This document shows positions 24,235-32,332 of a DNA stretch of 32,332 nt, piece after piece. The translations under genes and the position numbers were made by a program. The DNA is from Acidobacteriota bacterium (GTDB taxonomy: Bacteria; Acidobacteriota; UBA4820; DSQY01): NCBI GenBank assembly GCA_021833665.1, contig JAKBES010000011.1, forward strand, positions 1 to 32,332, in the 5' to 3' direction. Position 1 is the first letter of the stretch. Each line of letters opens with the position of its first letter. The notes under the pieces were generated by a model. That model was given only the letters and a program-made list of their open reading frames with translations. It was not told the origin of the DNA and did no database searches.

Positions 24235-24602
24235 CTCACACCTCCGGGGGCACAAGGCCCTGCGTGTCCGTCCACGCCGGGGAGCTTGAAACGCGGCTCC
24301 CCCAGCGCTCCGCACCGATACGCCGAAATCACTTCCATCACTTCGCCCGTCAGGCCTTGAACCACGTCCACGCCCCGGGACCGAATATCCTCTTCCATGT
24401 CCTTGCCGATGGCTCCGCAGAGGAGGACGTCTACGCCCATGGCCTGGAGCTTGGGCGCCCGCTCGCTGGGTCCGAGGCCGCGGCACGTCCGCTGGCCGGC
24501 GGACCTGACGCCCCGCTCGTCCACCCGCCAGAGGGTCACCCTGTGGCAGAAGTCGAAGGTCGGAGCAACCCTTCCGTGAAATTCCGGGACAGCCAGAAGC
24601 AT
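24231..24602 (-). CDS. NifX/NifB-C-terminal-like (dinitrogenase Fe-Mo cofactor-binding family) protein
   Basis: 123 aa covering one NifX-type domain: GRVAPTFDF, then LQAMGVDVLLCGAIGKDMEEDIRSRGVDVV and EVMEVISAYRCG. Family members carry or bind Fe/Mo-containing clusters. One group, the orange protein of sulfate reducers, holds a Mo-Cu cluster in a sigma-54-controlled locus. Cysteines are at 19, 40, 62, 96 and 117. Cytoplasmic, no signal. It is first gene of the minus-strand operon, directly behind a sigma-54 promoter, and overlaps the binding-protein gene by ATGA. No nif structural genes are present, so a nitrogenase role is unlikely. It may be a metal-cluster carrier or sensor for this operon. 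Confidence 0.82.
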   Translation of the reverse strand: MLLAVPEFHGRVAPTFDFCHRVTLWRVDERGVRSAGQRTCRGLGPSERAPKLQAMGVDVLLCGAIGKDMEEDIRSRGVDVVQGLTGEVMEVISAYRCGALGEPRFKLPGVDGHAGPCAPGGVR

Positions 24603-24623
24603 GGCACCCTCCGCCCCAGCTAA

Positions 24624-24639
24624 AGCAAGGGCCGTACCA
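24624..24639 (-). promoter_or_regulatory. Sigma-54 promoter of the NifX-like operon
   Basis: The minus strand reads TGGTACGGCCCTTGCT. This matches TGGCAC-N5-TTGCW with one mismatch and has the exact GG-N10-GC spacing. With C at -12 (24625), the start falls near 24613. The leader is about 11 nt, with the GGAGGG ribosome site at its 5' end. Confidence 0.75.
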
Positions 24640-24665
24640 CTCGCTCATTCCGCTTCTAACGTATG

Positions 24666-24693
24666 GCTGATGTCTTGAGAGGAACGCATCAGC
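24666..24693. promoter_or_regulatory. 7-bp inverted repeat GCTGATG-N14-CATCAGC
   Basis: A perfect inverted repeat between the sigma-54 promoter and the upstream activator sites. It may be a weak hairpin after the activator gene, or a further protein-binding site. Confidence 0.35.
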
Positions 24694-24715
24694 AGGTGAA
24701 GAGGATCCCTTGAAG

Positions 24716-24762
24716 CGGTGCAAGGTGCACCGATCTAAAGGGCGAAGATTGCAAAGTGCAAT
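24716..24762. promoter_or_regulatory. Two upstream activator-type operators, TGCA-N3-TGCA
   Basis: CGGTGCA-AGG-TGCACCG (24716-24732) is a perfect 7-bp inverted repeat. GATTGCA-AAG-TGCAATG (24747-24763) is nearly perfect, with the 6-bp core ATTGCA / TGCAAT exact. The centres are 31 bp apart, about three helical turns. They lie about 111 and 142 bp upstream of the predicted start, the usual place for enhancer-binding protein sites. They sit just past the stop of the adjacent activator gene. Confidence 0.65.
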
Positions 24763-24775
24763 GGCGCGCCGAGAA

Positions 24776-26167
24776 TCAGCTCGGGTGCGGGGGGGTGCCC
24801 TTCCTCAGGCGCCGCCATAGGGTGGTCTTGTGGATGCCCAGTTCGCGCGCCGCGGCGCTCCGGTTGCCCTTATGGCGATCGAGGACGGAGAGCATGTGCG
24901 CGCTCTCCATCTCCCGGAGGTTGCCGGCGCCGAGGGGCGCCTCTCCCGGGGCCGGCGGGCCGGACTCGGCGCACACGGCCGCGGGCAGGTGCTCGGGGAG
25001 GACCAGGCCTTGGCGGCACAGGATGAAGGCGTGCTCGACGGAGTTCTCAAGTTCGCGGATGTTGCCCGGCCACGGGTAGCGAAGGAGGCATCGCATGGCT
25101 TCCGGCGTGAAACCCTGAATGTCGCGGCCCCGAAGATGGTTGAGCTTGTCCAAGACGTGCATGGCCAGAAGAGAGATGTCTTCGCGCCGGTCGCGCAAGG
25201 GAGGAATTGCAATTTGCACCACATTGAGCCGGTAGTACAGATCTTCCCTGAAACGCCCCGCCCGCACTTCGGCCAGAAGGTTCTTGTTGGTGGCCGCCAG
25301 GAAGCGCACGTCGGCGTGCAAGGTTCGGTTGGAGCCCAGGGGCTCGAAGGTCTTTTCTTGCAGGACCCGAAGGAGGCGCACCTGCATAGCGGGGGAGACG
25401 TCCCCGACCTCATCCAAGAAGAGGGTGCCGCCCTGGGCCGCGGAAAGGCGCCCGAGCTTGTCCCGTTTGGCGTCGGTGAAGGCCCCGGCCCGATAGCCGA
25501 AGAGCTCCGATTCCAGCAAGGCGTCGGGCAGGGCTCCGCAGTTGACCACCACCAGGGGCCCGGAAGCCCGGGGGCTGAGGTGGTGCAGGGCGCGGGCCAT
25601 GAGCTCCTTGCCCGTGCCGCTCTCCCCCGTGATGAGGACCGTGCAGTCGCTCTCCGCCACCTGGGGGAGCAGCTCGAAGATCTCCCGCATCTTGTGGTGC
25701 GCCGAAAGCATGTCCTGGAAGGCGAACCGTTTTTCCACCTGCCGCCGCAGGTCCTCCACCAGGGAGAGGTCGCGGAAGGTTTCCACCCCGCCCACCACGT
25801 GGCCCTTCGCGTCCTTGAGCAGCGCCGTGCTCACGCTGATGGGGACCTTCTGGGCTTTGGAGTTCAGGATGCGCACCGACTGGTTGATGACGGGGCGGCC
25901 CGTGGCAAGGGTCCTCTTCAGCGCGCACGAGCCTTCGCAGATATCGGCCTTGAAAACCTCCCAGCATGGCCGCCCCACGGCTTCCTCTTCGCTCGTGCCG
26001 GTGATGGTGGCGGCGGCCCTGTTGAAAGAGGTGACCTTGAACTCGCTGTCCACCGTAAAGACCCCGTCGTTGATGGAGTCGAGGATGGTGCGAAGGCCCC
26101 GGTCCCAGGCCAGGCCGGCCTTGCGTTCTCTGGCGGATTCACGGGAGGGGAGAGCCTTCTCGGTCAT
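24776..26167 (-). CDS. PAS-type sigma-54-dependent transcriptional activator (bEBP 1)
   Basis: 463 aa from ATG 26167. A PAS domain (about 22-135) holds C68-x8-C77-E-x2-C81. The AAA+ domain (about 150-380) has Walker A GESGTGKE (181-188) and Walker B GTLFLDEVGD (247-256). The sigma-54-contact loop is GAFTDA (228-233) instead of GAFTGA. A Fis-type helix-turn-helix ends the protein (NRSAAARELGIHKTTLWRRL). There is no receiver domain, so sensing is probably through PAS. The ribosome site is weak, and a TGCA-N3-TGCA operator abuts the start, suggesting autoregulation. It probably drives the NifX-like operon 174 bp downstream. The ORF track's 606-aa version extends into the neighbouring gene and is rejected. 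Confidence 0.9.
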   Translation of the reverse strand: MTEKALPSRESARERKAGLAWDRGLRTILDSINDGVFTVDSEFKVTSFNRAAATITGTSEEEAVGRPCWEVFKADICEGSCALKRTLATGRPVINQSVRILNSKAQKVPISVSTALLKDAKGHVVGGVETFRDLSLVEDLRRQVEKRFAFQDMLSAHHKMREIFELLPQVAESDCTVLITGESGTGKELMARALHHLSPRASGPLVVVNCGALPDALLESELFGYRAGAFTDAKRDKLGRLSAAQGGTLFLDEVGDVSPAMQVRLLRVLQEKTFEPLGSNRTLHADVRFLAATNKNLLAEVRAGRFREDLYYRLNVVQIAIPPLRDRREDISLLAMHVLDKLNHLRGRDIQGFTPEAMRCLLRYPWPGNIRELENSVEHAFILCRQGLVLPEHLPAAVCAESGPPAPGEAPLGAGNLREMESAHMLSVLDRHKGNRSAAARELGIHKTTLWRRLRKGTPPHPS

Positions 26168-26184
26168 GGTTGCATTATGCACCG
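26168..26184. promoter_or_regulatory. Third TGCA-N3-TGCA operator, at the bEBP 1 start codon
   Basis: The minus strand reads CGGTGCA-TAA-TGCAACC immediately before the ATG. The left arm is identical to the 24716 site. A position overlapping the ribosome-binding region would suit autorepression. Confidence 0.55.
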
Positions 26185-26366
26185 ATTCGAGTACCGGGTA
26201 AAGGGGAAGGACGAGAGCGGCAAGCGGAGGGGAGGTGGTCGGATTGAGGGGACAGGGGACAAGCGCAAGGGAAGGTGAGTGGGGCTTCCTCCTCGCCTCA
26301 CCGCTTCGGCACCCCGCGTGCTGATCCATTGCGGCACCAAGGCTGGCGCGATTCATGGCCCGCGCC

Positions 26367-28181
<1,815 letters not shown>

Positions 28182-28248
28182 CACGCGCACCTCAGATTCA
28201 CACAGTAGATTCCCGTGCGGGGTGAGTCAAGGCAAGCTCAAGATGTAC

Positions 28249-28593
28249 TCAAGGCCGGGGGGCCGCTTCGCCACCGCTGAGCCGGACGATGAAGGCCACG
28301 AGATGGCGCCGGGCATCACCGCGGATGTGAGGAAACGGAGGCATGCCCTTGGCTCCATGGTCGAGCCGCTCCTCCACCGCGGAGGCGCTCAAGTGGCGTC
28401 CCGCCAGGGACGGGCCCGTCGTTCCCCCCTGGTGGCAGGGAAGGCAGGCCTCCATGTAGACGGTAGCCGCGTCGTCGGTGGCGGGCTTGTAGGGGCTGCC
28501 CGTGCACGCCAGGGCCAAGGCGATGCCCGCCACGGCAAAGGCGGCGAGGGAGAAGAAGGAAGGCTGGCGTCGGGCCCCGTTTTCGGTCACCAT
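28249..28593 (-). CDS. Small monohaem c-type cytochrome, probably membrane-anchored
   Basis: 114 aa from ATG 28593. A basic N-terminus and hydrophobic segment (about 11-29) end at C30 (LALAC). This could be a lipoprotein Cys although the lipobox is not ideal. The haem motif is CLPCH (50-54), and M84 in GMPPFP is the expected axial ligand, so this is a conventional class I cytochrome domain. The ribosome site is weak, and the track's start at 28686 is the alternative, but it would put the hydrophobic segment far from the N-terminus. It lies 67 bp upstream of bEBP 2 on the same strand. Confidence 0.7.
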   Translation of the reverse strand: MVTENGARRQPSFFSLAAFAVAGIALALACTGSPYKPATDDAATVYMEACLPCHQGGTTGPSLAGRHLSASAVEERLDHGAKGMPPFPHIRGDARRHLVAFIVRLSGGEAAPRP

Positions 28594-28657
28594 GAGGATG
28601 GACTGTACGGCCTTCCAGGGCCCACGGGAAGGCAGGGCAGCGGGCCTCGCCGAAATT

Positions 28658-28671
28658 GGGGCATATGCCCC
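28658..28671. promoter_or_regulatory. 14-bp perfect palindrome GGGGCATATGCCCC
   Basis: Lies in the 288-bp divergent gap, 65 bp upstream of the small cytochrome gene. A dyad of this size fits a dimeric repressor or activator site. I see nothing else definite in 28594-28881. Confidence 0.4.
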
Positions 28672-28881
28672 TCGCCATGGCGGCACGGGATTGCCCTTTC
28701 AACCTTTTGAACCCCGGAGCATCTTAGAGGGTGTTCGGATCAAAGGCCGGACGAAGGCGGTAGCGGACAACGGATGGCAAAGGAGCAGAGGACGGGGAGC
28801 TGGTGAAGTGAGGGCCGCGCAGCGTCTCGCGTCCCGAACAGATCGTTCCCGGCAATGCACGTCCTCCAAGGAGCAGCGACC

Positions 28882-29343
28882 ATGAACGGTCCCGAACTCA
28901 TCGCGGTAAACCTTTCCGAAGGCGGCATCCCCAAACTGCCCGTTCAGCGGGCTCAGGTTTTGGAGCGGGGGCTTGAGGGTGACGGACAAGCCCACGCCAA
29001 GCACACCAAGCCCAACCGCGCCCTCTCCCTGCTCCATCAGGAGGTCATCGCGCAACTGGCGGCGGAAGGATTCGCCGTAGGGCCGGGCGCCTTGGGTGAG
29101 AACCTCACGGTTCAGGGCTTGTACGATCTTCCGCTCGCCGTGGGCACCCGGTTGGCCTTCGCGGGAGGCGTGGAAATCGAGCTGAGCGAGGCCAGGAAGC
29201 CGTGTTTCGTCCTGGATGCGGTCGATCCCAAACTCAAGGAAGTGACGGTGGGCCGTCTGGGATGGATGGCGCGGGTGGTAAAGCCGGGGTGGATCGGTCC
29301 CGGCGAGGCCATTCGTGTTTCCTACCCCGCGCCTGCGGTCTGA
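28882..29343 (+). CDS. MOSC domain-containing protein
   Basis: 153 aa, a stand-alone MOSC (Moco sulfurase C-terminal) domain: GLEGDGQAH near the N-terminus, LGENLTVQGL in the middle and the conserved cysteine in RKPCFVLD. MOSC domains bind molybdenum cofactor or pterin and are linked to its sulfuration or delivery. ATG 28882 follows AAGGAGCAGCGACC; the track's 28855 start lacks support. It is first gene of the Moco cluster, 18 bp before mobA. Confidence 0.88.
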   Translation: MNGPELIAVNLSEGGIPKLPVQRAQVLERGLEGDGQAHAKHTKPNRALSLLHQEVIAQLAAEGFAVGPGALGENLTVQGLYDLPLAVGTRLAFAGGVEIELSEARKPCFVLDAVDPKLKEVTVGRLGWMARVVKPGWIGPGEAIRVSYPAPAV

Positions 29344-29361
29344 CAACGAAAGGGTATCCCC

Positions 29362-29973
29362 TTGGCCGGTCCGAACGCAGGGATCATTCTGGGCGCCGTC
29401 CTGGCCGGCGGCGAAAGCCGCAGGATGGGGAGGCCCAAGGAGGGCGTCCTCCTCCCCGGAGGGAGACCCATGATCGAACCCATTCTGGATGCCATGCGCG
29501 AGGCCTTCGGATCGGTGATCGTGGCGGGCGCCTGCGCGGGGTACGAATGCGCGGGGCGGCCGGGGGTCCTGCACATCCGGGACGGCCAGCCGGGCCTCGG
29601 GCCGCTGGCTGGACTGGAAGCCCTCCTCGCCTCGGGCGCCGCGGATGGCTACGTGGTGGCCGCGTGCGACCAGCCCATGGTGACGGCGGTCCTCCTTCGC
29701 CGTCTCGCGAAAGAGGCGGGGCCGCGGGGACGGTTTTTCAAGGCGGTCCGGAGCGGCGAGCACCTCGACCCCCTTCCCGGCTATTTCCCTTCCTGCTGGC
29801 TGGCGTCCGTCACGGCGGCCCTTGCCGAAGGACGGCGTTCGCTGAGGGCGCTGGTGCGGTCAGCGAGGGTGCGGTGGGTGCCCCTGGAGGACTCGGACGC
29901 GGGCAAGCTGGCCAGCATCAACGCCCCCGAAGATCTTAGACTCCTACCCGGGGTACAGGGTGTGAGACCATGA
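29362..29973 (+). CDS. mobA: Molybdenum cofactor guanylyltransferase
   Basis: 203 aa. The nucleotidyltransferase signature LAGGESRRMGRPKEG (about 14-28) and VVAACDQPMV (metal-binding Asp) are in place. MobA attaches GMP to Mo-molybdopterin to give MGD, the cofactor form used by DMSO-reductase-family enzymes such as the Psr-like enzyme in this window. The start is TTG 29362 with AAAGGG upstream. No ATG precedes the signature. The stop overlaps the moaA start (ATGA). Confidence 0.87.
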   Translation: MAGPNAGIILGAVLAGGESRRMGRPKEGVLLPGGRPMIEPILDAMREAFGSVIVAGACAGYECAGRPGVLHIRDGQPGLGPLAGLEALLASGAADGYVVAACDQPMVTAVLLRRLAKEAGPRGRFFKAVRSGEHLDPLPGYFPSCWLASVTAALAEGRRSLRALVRSARVRWVPLEDSDAGKLASINAPEDLRLLPGVQGVRP

Positions 29974-30956
29974 GCGCCATGATCGATCCCTTCGGCCGCC
30001 AACACGTCTACCTCAGGCTCGCCTTAACCCACCGGTGCAACCTGAACTGCACGTACTGCCGCCCGTCCGGGTGCGGCACGGTCACCACCGGCCCCATCCT
30101 TCCTTCCGGCAGCATTCTCCGCCTGGTCCGCATCTTCGCGGCCCTTGGCATCTGCAAAGTGCGCCTCACGGGCGGAGAGCCCACCCTAAGGCCCGGCCTC
30201 TTGGATCTGGTGTCAAAGATCGCCGCGGTGGAAGGCATCGGGACCCTCGCCCTCACCACGAACGGGGTCACCCTCGGGGGCCTCGCCGCCCCCCTCCGGC
30301 GGGCCGGGGTCGAGAACCTGAACGTGAGCCTCGACAGCCTCCGCCGGGAACGGTTTCTGAAGATCACGGGCCGGGACCTCCTCCCCGCGGTCCTCAAGGG
30401 CATCAGCGCGGCACTGGAGGCGGGATTCGAACCCCTCAAGCTCAACACGGTCGTCATGGGCGGGGTGAACGACGACGAACTGCTGGAGTTCGTGGAGCTG
30501 GCACGGAGCAGGCCCGTGAACATCCGCTTCATCGAGTACATGCCGTTCCGGGAGAACGGGTGGAGCCGGGAGGGCTTCGTGTCCCACGAGCGCATGCGCG
30601 AGCGCATCGAACGGGTTCACCGGCTCGTCCCCGTGGGCCAAGGCGAGCATACGGGCGGCGTGGCCAAGGACTTTTCCGTGGAGGGCTTCCGGGGCCAAAT
30701 CAGCTTTATCACGCCCCTCTCGGACGTCTTCTGCGACCGCTGCAACCGGCTGAGGGTGACCGCCGACGGCAAACTGAAAACGTGCCTTTTCGCGCCCGCC
30801 GGACTCGACCTCGCGAAGGCGCTCGCGCGCGAAGCGAGCGACGGCGCCGTGGCGCGCCTCATCGTCGATGCCCTCGCCTCCAAGCCCGAGAAGCACCCCG
30901 AGGCGGAGGATCTGAGGGCCGGCCAGGATCTGCCCATGAACGAAATAGGAGGCTGA
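29970..30956 (+). CDS. moaA: GTP 3',8-cyclase (first step of Moco synthesis)
   Basis: 328 aa radical-SAM enzyme. The N-terminal cluster motif is C23-x3-C27-x2-C30 (HRCNLNCTYC). The C-terminal second cluster is C255-x2-C258-x13-C272 (CDRCNRLRVTADGKLKTC). The C-terminus ends in GG, as MoaA requires. It converts GTP to 3',8-cyclo-7,8-dihydro-GTP. Translation is coupled to mobA by ATGA. ATG 29979 is an alternative start. All key residues are visible. Confidence 0.95.
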   Translation: MSAMIDPFGRQHVYLRLALTHRCNLNCTYCRPSGCGTVTTGPILPSGSILRLVRIFAALGICKVRLTGGEPTLRPGLLDLVSKIAAVEGIGTLALTTNGVTLGGLAAPLRRAGVENLNVSLDSLRRERFLKITGRDLLPAVLKGISAALEAGFEPLKLNTVVMGGVNDDELLEFVELARSRPVNIRFIEYMPFRENGWSREGFVSHERMRERIERVHRLVPVGQGEHTGGVAKDFSVEGFRGQISFITPLSDVFCDRCNRLRVTADGKLKTCLFAPAGLDLAKALAREASDGAVARLIVDALASKPEKHPEAEDLRAGQDLPMNEIGG

Positions 30957-30958
30957 AG

Positions 30959-31870
30959 GTGCTGGACGTCTCACACAAGACGAGGACCCGCCGGACGGCG
31001 CGCGCCCAGGCGATTCTGCGGGCCGACCCCGGGACGGTGGACCGCATCCGCCGCCGCGAGGTGCCCAAGGGCGACCCGCTGGAAGTAGCCAAGGTGGCGG
31101 CCGTGCAAGCGGCCAAGGAGACCCCCCGCATCATTCCCTACTGCCACCCCCTGCCGGTGGATTTCGTGGGGGTGGAGTTCGAGCTGGGGGAAGCCACGGT
31201 TACGGTCACCACCACGGTGACGGCCACCTACAAGACGGGCGTCGAGATGGAGGCCCTCACGGCCGCGAGCGTGGCGGCCCTGACCCTCTATGACATGCTC
31301 AAGATGTTCGACGGGGACATGGCCATCGAGTCCGTGCGGCTCCTGGAGAAACGGGGCGGCAAGTCGGACTTCAGGGCGGCGTTTCCCGAACCTCCCAGGG
31401 CCGCGGTTCTCGTCCTCTCCGATTCTTCCGCCGCGGGAACCCGGGGAGACCTCTCGGGCAGGCTTCTGGTGGAGCGGCTCCAGGCGGTGGGCGTCGAGGT
31501 GGCGGACTACGCGATTCTCCCCGACGAGCCGGACCAGATTGCCGCGGCTTTGCGGAATTACGCCGACGTGCTGAAGCTCGACCTCGTCATCACCACCGGC
31601 GGCACGGGCCTCGGGCCCAGGGACAGGACGCCCGAGGCCATGGAGGGCATCATCGAGCGGGAGGTTCCCGGCATCGCCGAGGCCCTGCGCTCCCACGGCC
31701 TCGAACAGACGCCTTACGCCATGCTGGGCCGCGGCCGGGCGGGGGTTCGCGGCACGACGCTGATGGCCAACTTCCCGGGATCACCCTCCGCCGCAGGAGA
31801 CGCCATGGACGCCGCGCTGCCGGCCCTCCTTCACGCCCTTACCATGCTCAGGGGGGGCGGCCATCCCTAG
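30959..31870 (+). CDS. moaC/moaB: Bifunctional Moco protein: MoaC (cPMP synthase) fused to MoaB/Mog-type domain
   Basis: 303 aa from GTG 30959 (AGGAGG upstream). Residues 1-140 are MoaC: it starts directly at V-LDVSHK, lacking the dozen residues that usually precede this. It keeps the catalytic set K37 (PKGD), H63 (CHPL), D112 and K115 (YDMLK). Residues about 146-303 are a MoaB/Mog domain with SDSSAAGTRGDLSG and TTGGTGLGPRDRTPEA. It makes cyclic pyranopterin monophosphate and adenylylates molybdopterin. Such fusions are known in several phyla. The ORF track starts at 30035 because the frame is open through moaA. The gene is 2 bp after the moaA stop. Confidence 0.93.
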   Translation: MLDVSHKTRTRRTARAQAILRADPGTVDRIRRREVPKGDPLEVAKVAAVQAAKETPRIIPYCHPLPVDFVGVEFELGEATVTVTTTVTATYKTGVEMEALTAASVAALTLYDMLKMFDGDMAIESVRLLEKRGGKSDFRAAFPEPPRAAVLVLSDSSAAGTRGDLSGRLLVERLQAVGVEVADYAILPDEPDQIAAALRNYADVLKLDLVITTGGTGLGPRDRTPEAMEGIIEREVPGIAEALRSHGLEQTPYAMLGRGRAGVRGTTLMANFPGSPSAAGDAMDAALPALLHALTMLRGGGHP

Positions 31871-31899
31871 GGCGACGTCCGGCGCCGGAAGGAGGCCCC

Positions 31900-32332
31900 G
31901 TGATCCCTTTTTCCGAGGCCCTGGGCGAGGTTCTGGCGCGGGTTGCGGCGCTGGAGCGCGAGGACGTGGCCTTAGGTTCGGCCCTGGGGCGCTTTCTGGC
32001 GTGCGACGTGAAGGCTCTCTCCGCCATGCCCCGCTTCGACAACTCTTCCGTGGACGGATTCGGCGTCCGGGTGTCCGACCTGGAAAGAGCTTCCAGCGAG
32101 CATCCCGTGCGCCTCCCCGTGGCGGGCACCGTGCCCGCCGGTCGTCTCTGGAGCGGTTCTCTCCCGCAGCGGACGGCCCTCAAGCTCATGACCGGGGCTC
32201 CCGTGCCGCCGGAGGTGGAGGCCGTGGTCATGCGCGAGGACGTGGACGAGGCGAGCGGCGCCGCCGCCTTCCGCGGGCCGGCGGAGCACGGCCAGAACAT
32301 CCGGCGCCGGGGCGGCGAGTACGGTGTTGGTG
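31900..32332 (+). CDS. moeA: Molybdopterin molybdenumtransferase, N-terminal part (runs off window)
   Basis: An open frame to the window end (144 codons) that is absent from the supplied ORF track. GTG 31900 follows GGAAGGAGG. The translation begins MIPFSEALGEVLARV and shows the MoeA hallmarks: PRFDNSSVDGFGVR, LKLMTGAPVPPEVEAVV and GQNIRRRGGEY. MoeA inserts molybdate into adenylylated molybdopterin. It follows moaCB by 29 bp, continuing the Moco operon. Partial at its 3' end. Confidence 0.93.
   Translation, partial: MIPFSEALGEVLARVAALEREDVALGSALGRFLACDVKALSAMPRFDNSSVDGFGVRVSDLERASSEHPVRLPVAGTVPAGRLWSGSLPQRTALKLMTGAPVPPEVEAVVMREDVDEASGAAAFRGPAEHGQNIRRRGGEYGVG

Noticed and set aside
24231-24602. 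Evidence for nitrogen fixation (NifX/NifB family)
   Set aside because: No nifHDK, nifEN or radical-SAM NifB is present, and the single-domain family is widespread in non-fixing anaerobes.
23305-24723. 472-aa version of the binding protein
   Set aside because: The upstream 163 residues overlap the NifX-like gene in another frame and lack a signal peptide. ATG 24234 with GGAGGTGTGAG gives a clean exported protein.
28679-28695. Possible plus-strand sigma-54 promoter CGGCACGGGATTGCC for the MOSC gene
   Set aside because: GG and GC are 9 bp apart rather than 10, and it lies about 190 bp from the MOSC start.
28694-28881. Moco riboswitch upstream of the Moco genes
   Set aside because: I looked for a conserved aptamer-like fold before the MOSC gene and could not support one by eye. 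A covariance-model search with the Moco RNA model would decide.

Overview
This is a GC-rich (roughly 60-65% by eye) bacterial chromosomal window with short intergenic gaps, ATGA-type stop/start overlaps and strong purine-rich ribosome binding sites. The gene content points to a Gram-negative, anaerobically respiring bacterium: outer-membrane porin and FadL proteins, periplasmic M16 peptidases, a Psr/Phs-type molybdoenzyme, multihaem cytochromes and sigma-54 regulators. Acidobacteriota (Holophaga/Geothrix-like) or a delta-proteobacterial-type lineage would fit. That placement is an impression from gene style, not a test. No rRNA, tRNA, CRISPR array, insertion sequence or phage gene was seen.

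Layout. (1) 129-2666: an aspartase-type lyase fused to a cyclic-nucleotide-binding-like domain (minus), divergent from a small membrane protein. (2) 3128-6867: an M16 peptidase pair, one member active and the other lacking HxxEH and carrying a C-terminal extension. (3) 7199-9894: an MFS exporter with a hairpin-rich leader, convergent with an SDR plus ferritin-like operon. (4) 10102-12612: a FadL-type outer-membrane protein and a GDSL hydrolase (minus). (5) 13460-19926 (plus): a monohaem cytochrome, a porin-like protein, a Psr/Phs-like three-subunit molybdoenzyme (catalytic, 4x[4Fe-4S], NrfD) and a TorD chaperone, preceded by a near-consensus sigma-54 promoter. (6) 28593-19994 (minus): a small cytochrome, two PAS-type sigma-54 activators, then a tightly overlapped operon of NifX-like protein, remodelled ZnuA-like binding protein, octahaem cytochrome c, cytochrome b and TrmO. 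(7) 28882-32332 (plus): molybdenum cofactor genes (MOSC, mobA, moaA, a moaC-moaB fusion, and moeA running off the end).

How it fits together. The Moco genes would supply the bis-MGD needed by the Psr-like enzyme, and TorD would help insert it. The minus-strand cluster looks like a separate, dedicated regulatory-respiratory unit. The NifX-like gene has a well-matched sigma-54 promoter, TGGTAC-N5-TTGCT, with exact GG-N10-GC spacing. Two TGCA-N3-TGCA inverted repeats lie about 110 and 140 bp upstream of the predicted start. A third copy abuts the start codon of the adjacent activator gene. All three PAS domains in the two activators share a C-x8-C-E-x2-C motif that suggests a metal or redox sensor. 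This NifX/ZnuA-like/octahaem/cytochrome b unit is the best candidate for an undescribed system.

The second unusual theme is in the intergenic DNA. Arrays of unrelated sequence but mostly constant 7-bp unit length (CAACTCT, GGGATTT, AGACGCK, CTTACTC, GTRAAAA, TATGGCC) fill many of the gaps, often starting at a stop codon.
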